In this document: in pieces, positions 59,612 through 64,000 of the stretch
Position numbering within the stretch: the stretch's first letter is position 1
Layout: each line of letters starts with the position of its first letter
DNA from: HK-STAS-PATE-36 sp964565615
GTDB taxonomy: Bacteria; Patescibacteriota; Saccharimonadia; Saccharimonadales; JAGQNJ01
DNA length: 64,000 bases
Assembly: GCA_964565615.1 (NCBI GenBank)
Contig: CAZMFO010000001.1
Coordinates: forward strand, 1 to 64,000
Direction of reading: 5' to 3'
The notes under the pieces: model-generated
Databases searched by the model: none
The model's input: the letters and a program-made list of their open reading frames with translations, nothing else
What the model was told of the DNA's origin: nothing
Program-made: the position numbers and the translations under genes

Positions 59612-60772
59612 ATGTCAGTAGGTAGCTTTACCAAAAGAAAAATGAAAAACAAGTTAAACCAATGGTTAAAAATGTCTGGCGGTGCACTGCGACACCTATT
59701 TTTAGCTGTGCTTATGTTGGTAGTTGTGGCTGGTTTTGGCTTTGGTACTGCTTTACAGGTACGGGCTCAATCTCTTCAAGACCAGATAGATACATTAAAA
59801 AAGCAAAACATAGAGAATAAAAACAATGTTGAAAAACTGCAGGAAGTCGCCATCAGTTACCAGAATGCTATAGAAACCCTAGAACACGATATTGCCGAGA
59901 CACAACAAGCAATTGAGGCGAGCCATAAGCGTCAAGCAGAACTAGAAGCCCAGATTAAACAGGCAGAAGCTGATCTTGTTTTGCAAAAAGATTTTTTGAG
60001 CAAGAATATCAGAGCTATGTATTTAGAGGGGGATATTTCAACCCTAGAAATGTTAGCCTCTAGCAATAATTTAAGTGAATTTGTTGATAAACAACAGTAT
60101 CGCAACTCTGTAAAAGAAAAGATAAGTCAATCTGTTAGTAAAATTAGCGATCTAAAACATCAATTACAAGCTCAAAAAGAGCAGGTGGAAGTAGAGCTAA
60201 AAGAGCAAAACAGCAGTAGAGTGCAGTTAGCCAGAAGTCGTGCCGAACAAAGTAGGTTGCTAACTATGAACGGAACGGAGCAAGCAGAGTTTAATAATAA
60301 AACAAAAGCAAACGAGCAAAAAATTAAAGAATTACAGGAGGCTCAGAGGGCGCTTGAGCGGAGTATCGCATCTGGGAAGTTGGTTAGTCAAGGTCCGGTT
60401 AAGCGAGGTGATGTAGTTGGAACGGTTGGCAATACCGGATTTTCAACAGGCCCACACTTGCATTTTGAAGCCCGAAACAGTGAGGGAGTAGATATGAACC
60501 CAAATAATTATATTGGAAGTGGTTGGGACAGACCTGTTGAAGGTGGCTACATTTCTCAAAACTATGGTAATCCCGATTCGGTTTATTATAAAGGCTATCA
60601 TACTGGGATTGACTATGCTGGAGTGTCGGGTCGTCCTGTTAGGGCGGTTGCCGATGGCGAGATTGTCTGGCGAGGATGCAAGGGGTCCTGTAACCTTAAT
60701 TATGGATATTATGTTATGATACAACATACTAACGGCATAATTAGTTTATATGCCCATATGGTTCCAAACTAA
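59612..60772 (+). CDS. Coiled-coil peptidoglycan hydrolase with circularly permuted M23 domain
   Basis: The protein has 386 aa. A transmembrane anchor or signal (about 25-52), then a long coiled coil (about 55-255) of the PcsB/EnvC type, containing the SSNNLSEFVDKQQYRNSV element. In the C-terminal domain, the order of LytM/M23 motifs is changed: GNTGFSTGPHLHFE (His282, His284) comes first, then HTGID (His330, Asp334) and finally YAHM (His382), where the protein ends. In normal M23 the HxxxD motif is first and HLHFE last. All zinc ligands and catalytic His are thus present in permuted order. Start ATG 59612 has GGAGG upstream. Confidence 0.88.
   Translation: MSVGSFTKRKMKNKLNQWLKMSGGALRHLFLAVLMLVVVAGFGFGTALQVRAQSLQDQIDTLKKQNIENKNNVEKLQEVAISYQNAIETLEHDIAETQQAIEASHKRQAELEAQIKQAEADLVLQKDFLSKNIRAMYLEGDISTLEMLASSNNLSEFVDKQQYRNSVKEKISQSVSKISDLKHQLQAQKEQVEVELKEQNSSRVQLARSRAEQSRLLTMNGTEQAEFNNKTKANEQKIKELQEAQRALERSIASGKLVSQGPVKRGDVVGTVGNTGFSTGPHLHFEARNSEGVDMNPNNYIGSGWDRPVEGGYISQNYGNPDSVYYKGYHTGIDYAGVSGRPVRAVADGEIVWRGCKGSCNLNYGYYVMIQHTNGIISLYAHMVPN
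60054..60102 (+). repeat. 49-bp perfect direct repeat, copy 1
   Basis: Identical to 61195-61243, within the coiled-coil parts of the two adjacent hydrolase genes. Codon third positions are also identical across all 49 bases, while flanking sequence differs at synonymous sites. Confidence 0.95.
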
Positions 60773-60785
60773 GAAGGTAGTGAAT

Positions 60786-61937
60786 ATGTCGTCAATTAAA
60801 CTTCTATCAAGAAAAATCATAAGACCAAGCATAAGGATACTCTTAATGGGTTTAGTGATTATGATGATGGTTGCTTCTAGTTCGTTATGGATTAGTAGCG
60901 TAACGGCTGAATCCACTCAAGAAGAGATAAGTAGATTAATACAAGAGAACTCCAATAATCAAAGCACAGTTTCTCGCTTGCAGGTTGAGGCTACTAGTTA
61001 TCAGGATGCAATTAATAAAATGCAGTCCGAGATTGCCGATTTAGAGGCCAAGTTACAGATAAATATCACCGAGCAGAATAGGCTTTCGGAGGAGATAAAA
61101 AAAGCCGAAGAGGAGCTGGCTAAGCAAAGGGATTTACTTGGTAAGAACATTAGGGCAATGTATGTAGAGGGTGAAATGTCAACCTTAGAAATGCTAGCCT
61201 CTAGCAATAATTTAAGTGAATTTGTTGATAAACAACAGTATCGTAACTCTGTTAAAGAGAAAATTAGCGAAACAGTCGTTAAAATTAACGACTTAAGACA
61301 TCGGCTTAATGCGCAAAAAGAGCAAGTTGACAAACTGGTTGCCGAGCAAAACCAACAAAGAGAAAAACTGGCAATTAGTAAAAACGAGCAAAATCAGCTT
61401 CTCGCTTATAATCAAAACCAGCAAACGGACTTTAATAACAAGATCAAAGCTAACTCTAGTCGGCTTCAACAGTTAATTGCCTCGCAACGCAATGCTAACT
61501 TTGCCGATGGTGGATATTACTTTATTCGTTTTTCTGGGCCGGTCGGAGAAATTAATCCGGCAAATTATGAGTATCGCGACTATGGGCATAGTCAGGCAGA
61601 TGCACCTTGTCCCGGCCCTCCTGTTAGTGCAGATTCTATTGATCGGTGGGGTTATTGTACTCGGCAGTGCGTGTCTTATGCGGCATGGGCAGTGATGGCA
61701 TCTGGAAGGTCAGCGCCTATAAGGTGGGGAGATGCTAAGAATTGGGTGGCTTCGGCATACGCCAATGGAGTGCCCGTTCTTCGCTCTGATCCAAAAAAAG
61801 GCGATGTAGCCATTAGTACAAATGGATATTGGGGTCATGCTATGTATGTAGAAAGCGTTAACGGCAATCAATTTACTACATCCGAGTATAATACTAACCT
61901 AGACGGAAAACTGTACTTTAGAACAAGAACTTTCTAG
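60786..61937 (+). CDS. Coiled-coil CHAP-domain peptidoglycan hydrolase (PcsB-like)
   Basis: The protein has 383 aa. N-terminal anchor or signal (about 18-38), long coiled coil (about 42-255) highly similar to that of the preceding M23 protein, then a CHAP domain with the nucleophile Cys in GYCTRQCVSYAAW and catalytic His in WGHAMYVES. CHAP enzymes cut peptidoglycan as amidases or endopeptidases. Together with FtsEX upstream, it matches the FtsEX-PcsB system of streptococci. Start ATG 60786, 13 bp after the previous stop. Confidence 0.93.
   Translation: MSSIKLLSRKIIRPSIRILLMGLVIMMMVASSSLWISSVTAESTQEEISRLIQENSNNQSTVSRLQVEATSYQDAINKMQSEIADLEAKLQINITEQNRLSEEIKKAEEELAKQRDLLGKNIRAMYVEGEMSTLEMLASSNNLSEFVDKQQYRNSVKEKISETVVKINDLRHRLNAQKEQVDKLVAEQNQQREKLAISKNEQNQLLAYNQNQQTDFNNKIKANSSRLQQLIASQRNANFADGGYYFIRFSGPVGEINPANYEYRDYGHSQADAPCPGPPVSADSIDRWGYCTRQCVSYAAWAVMASGRSAPIRWGDAKNWVASAYANGVPVLRSDPKKGDVAISTNGYWGHAMYVESVNGNQFTTSEYNTNLDGKLYFRTRTF
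61195..61243 (+). repeat. 49-bp perfect direct repeat, copy 2
   Basis: Counterpart of 60054-60102, 1,141 bp downstream, in the CHAP gene. Confidence 0.95.
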
Positions 61938-61969
61938 AAAAACACTAGAACTTCTGGGGATTAATCTAC

Positions 61970-61975
61970 TATAAT
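61970..61975 (+). promoter_or_regulatory. -10 box before the CtpA gene
   Basis: TATAAT with a weak -35; ~30 nt to the start codon, with GGGAG as ribosome site. Confidence 0.45.
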
Positions 61976-62004
61976 AAGAAGCGAAAACAGAAGGGAGTTT
62001 TTTG

Positions 62005-63207
62005 GTGCAGGATGAAAAAAAACGAGGAATCAGTAAGGGTATCTTTAAGGCTTGGTTAGTTGGTCTAGGTCTTTTTGCGATATTTAGTTTTGGTTATGGT
62101 TTGGGGTCGGGCAATCTTAAGATAGGGGTTAGGCAATCAAAACAGAACAGTCAACTATCATCAAGTCTTGATTTTGCGTCTGTAGAGAAGGTTTATGATT
62201 TATTGCGGAATAATTTTGATGGTCAGCTTGATTTTACAAAGCTAACAGACGGTATGAAGCAGGGGCTGGTCAATGCAATAGGCGACCCCCATACCGAGTT
62301 TATGACAGTCGAACAAACTAAGGAATTTAACGATGATCTTAATGGAACATTTAGCGGAATAGGTGCTGAACTTAGCAAAGAAAAAGATATGATTGTTGTG
62401 GTTTCGCCAATTTCTGGGTTTCCTGCCGAGAAAGCCGGACTTAAGGCTAAAGATGCAATAGTTGAGGTTGACGGAGAGAATACTTATGGATTAAGTCTAA
62501 CAGAGGTAGTAAGCCGAATTCGGGGTCCTGAAGGAACCGATGTTAAATTGAGGGTAGTTCGTAATCAGCAAGAAGATTTAAAGTTTACAATAAAGCGCGC
62601 TAACATCACTATTGCTAGCACCGAAGGAAAGATGCTTGAGAATAATACCGGGTATATTAAAATAACTAGATTTTCTGACGATACAACTCAGTTAACAAGA
62701 GATCTGGCCAAGACTTTGAAGCAACAAGGTGCCAAAGACTTCATCTTAGATCTTAGGGGTAATCCGGGAGGATTGCTTGATAGTGCAGTTGATGTTTCAA
62801 GTATTTGGTTGTCAAGCGGAAAGACCGTTTTACAAGAAAAGCGTGATGGGGTTGTCATTAAGACATATAAAGCAAAGGGAAACGCTTTACTAGAGGGAGT
62901 GCCAACCATCGTTCTGATAGATGGCTCTAGTGCTAGTGCAAGCGAAATAGTTGCCGGAGCTTTAAGGGATAATAATGCCTCAAAATTACTTGGCGTAAAG
63001 AGTTATGGCAAGGGCAGTGTTCAAACTGTTGAAGAATTAGCAGACGGTTCATCATTAAAAGTGACTGTCGCTCACTGGTTTACTCCTAATGGTCAAACAA
63101 TTGATAAGCAAGGTTTAGATCCAGATATTAAAGTCGAGTCGTCTTCGGATTCGGAAAGTGATGTTCAATTAAAGTCAGCCCAAGAAGAACTCTTAAAGCA
63201 ACGATAA
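62005..63207 (+). CDS. C-terminal processing protease (S41, CtpA/Prc)
   Basis: The protein has 400 aa. One N-terminal transmembrane helix (about 15-35), PDZ domain (about 110-190: FSGIGAELSKEKDMIVV...AGLKAKDAIVEVDG) and S41 core with Ser in DGSSASASEIVAGAL and Lys in SYGKGSVQT, the catalytic dyad. GTG 62005 is chosen: GGGAG lies 7 nt upstream; TTG at 62002 is an alternative. It follows the FtsEX-hydrolase cluster; in other bacteria Ctp proteases trim wall hydrolases or their regulators. Confidence 0.94.
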   Translation: MQDEKKRGISKGIFKAWLVGLGLFAIFSFGYGLGSGNLKIGVRQSKQNSQLSSSLDFASVEKVYDLLRNNFDGQLDFTKLTDGMKQGLVNAIGDPHTEFMTVEQTKEFNDDLNGTFSGIGAELSKEKDMIVVVSPISGFPAEKAGLKAKDAIVEVDGENTYGLSLTEVVSRIRGPEGTDVKLRVVRNQQEDLKFTIKRANITIASTEGKMLENNTGYIKITRFSDDTTQLTRDLAKTLKQQGAKDFILDLRGNPGGLLDSAVDVSSIWLSSGKTVLQEKRDGVVIKTYKAKGNALLEGVPTIVLIDGSSASASEIVAGALRDNNASKLLGVKSYGKGSVQTVEELADGSSLKVTVAHWFTPNGQTIDKQGLDPDIKVESSSDSESDVQLKSAQEELLKQR

Positions 63208-63257
63208 TAAGATTTGCTGGGTATGATAATCTTGTGGTAGTATCATAACAGTTGAGT

Positions 63258-63273
63258 TTAACATTAATGTTAA
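63258..63273. promoter_or_regulatory. 16-bp perfect palindrome upstream of pyrG
   Basis: TTAACATTAATGTTAA is its own reverse complement, centred ~31 bp before the pyrG start codon. It could be an operator. No G-rich initial transcript for CTP-sensing attenuation is seen. Confidence 0.55.
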
Positions 63274-63296
63274 TTTGCATAGAAGAGGAGTGAATA

Positions 63297-64000
63297 GTGG
63301 CGCTGAAGAAGCGACAGACAAGATATATTTTTGTAACAGGTGGCGTGCTTTCGGGTTTGGGCAAGGGCATTACCGCCGCCTCAATCGGTAACATACTAAA
63401 AGCTCGTGGGCTATCTATTAACATCCAGAAACTTGACCCTTATCTAAATGTTGATGCGGGTACTTTAAATCCGGCCGAGCATGGTGAATGTTTTGTGACG
63501 GCAGATGGAGCCGAGACCGATCTAGATCTTGGCCATTATGAGCGTTTTTTAGATATAGAAACAACTCAACAAAGTTCGGTTATGAGCGGGCGAATATTAC
63601 GCCGATTAATTGAAGACGAACGAGCCGGCAAGTTTTTAGGTAAAACCGTGCAGGTTGTTCCGCATTTAACTGATGCTATTCAAGAGTATATCAAAGAGGC
63701 CAGCCAGAACTACGATGTTCATATTGTTGAGATTGGTGGAACGGTCGGCGATTATGAGAGCCCAGCATTTTTTGAGGCAATTAGAGAATTTGCTAACCAA
63801 GTGGGGCGTGATAACTGCCTTTATGTTCAGGTCGTTTATCTGCCATACCTAGAGGCCAGCAAAGAGATAAAAACTAAGCCAGCTCAAAATGCTACAAGGG
63901 AGTTAAGGAGCATCGGAATCGTGCCAGATTTGTTAGTAGCCCGTTGTGAGCAATCAACGAGTGACGAAGTTCGGCATAAGTTGAGTGCTTTTTGTGGGGT
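63297..64000 (+). CDS. pyrG: CTP synthase (5' part; runs off the window)
   Basis: The 234 codons visible cover the synthetase domain: TGGVLSGLGKGITAASIG (P-loop), KLDPYLNVDAGTLNP, EHGECFVTADGAETDLDLGHYERFLD and EIGGTVGDYES. The glutaminase domain lies outside. The start is GTG at 63297, with AGAGGAG 7-8 nt upstream. It makes CTP from UTP and glutamine; pyrH, which makes UDP, is absent from its usual place in the window. Confidence 0.95.
   Translation, partial: MALKKRQTRYIFVTGGVLSGLGKGITAASIGNILKARGLSINIQKLDPYLNVDAGTLNPAEHGECFVTADGAETDLDLGHYERFLDIETTQQSSVMSGRILRRLIEDERAGKFLGKTVQVVPHLTDAIQEYIKEASQNYDVHIVEIGGTVGDYESPAFFEAIREFANQVGRDNCLYVQVVYLPYLEASKEIKTKPAQNATRELRSIGIVPDLLVARCEQSTSDEVRHKLSAFCG

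Noticed and set aside
60750..60800. Frameshift joining the M23 and CHAP proteins
   Set aside because: Each gene has its own anchor and coiled coil, and the M23 frame ends cleanly before an independent start, so they are separate paralogues.
1..64000. CRISPR array, IS element or tRNA genes
   Set aside because: No regular spaced repeats, transposase or cloverleaf was found by eye; the RecB-like nuclease at 50332 is therefore not called Cas4.
1..64000. UGA recoded as glycine, as in Gracilibacteria
   Set aside because: Several genes end naturally at TGA (for example yqeY, the GDSL hydrolase and the DUF1704-like gene) and none needs read-through.

Overview
The window reads as a compact chromosomal segment of a Candidate Phyla Radiation bacterium, most likely a Candidatus Saccharibacteria (TM7) relative. 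The reasons are: very short intergenic gaps; a eukaryote-like IleS; a B12-dependent ribonucleotide reductase as the only RNR seen; short helical or membrane proteins of a kind common in this lineage; and a translation/cell-division gene order in which the expected pyrH, cdsA and dxr are missing. TGA is used as an ordinary stop, so the lineages that read UGA as glycine are excluded. Family names are from reading the protein sequences; no database search was possible.

Layout. 1-508 holds the 3' end of 23S rRNA, a long spacer, 5S rRNA and a terminator. 509-2964 is an accessory stretch: a gene-poor region with two perfect 12-bp hairpins, a small membrane protein, a VOC protein and an anchored GH16 glycanase. 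3112-9661 carries a KGG stress protein, a metallopeptidase-like protein, a ROK kinase, an S1-repeat protein, IF-2 and two lineage-type proteins. 9663-13091 (minus) is priA-def-fmt. 13198-18211 has a small winged-helix protein, rpsU-yqeY-adk-map and ftsA-ftsZ. 18245-22113 is an NrdR-controlled nrdR-nrdJ unit followed by a CxxC-less thioredoxin-like protein.

22116-26847 is the most unusual part. An isoleucine-type T-box leader is followed not by ileS but by a GDSL hydrolase, an unknown gene, a 60-bp duplicate of the ileS 5' end, and a free-standing CdiA-CT-like PD-(D/E)XK nuclease. The intact ileS comes only after these. This looks like a small nuclease cassette inserted at the start of ileS that rebuilds the gene behind it.

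26926-30632 has rplU, a sigma factor, parA-parB and lepB. 30737-36708 holds envelope and proteolysis genes (LCP, HtrA, DUF1704-like) and prmC. 36723-42982 holds prfA, rpmE2, rpsB, tsf, frr, uppS, rseP and a CPBP protease. 43040-52809 holds proS, greA, lysS, serS, hpf, an RNA methyltransferase and a RecB-like nuclease. 52872-64000 is secA, an M16 peptidase, prfB, ftsE-ftsX, two coiled-coil peptidoglycan hydrolases (one with a circularly permuted M23 domain), a CtpA protease and the start of pyrG.

The genes cover translation, division and wall remodelling. A recurring feature is a -10 box only 6-10 nt before the start codon with no Shine-Dalgarno sequence, which suggests that many mRNAs here are leaderless.
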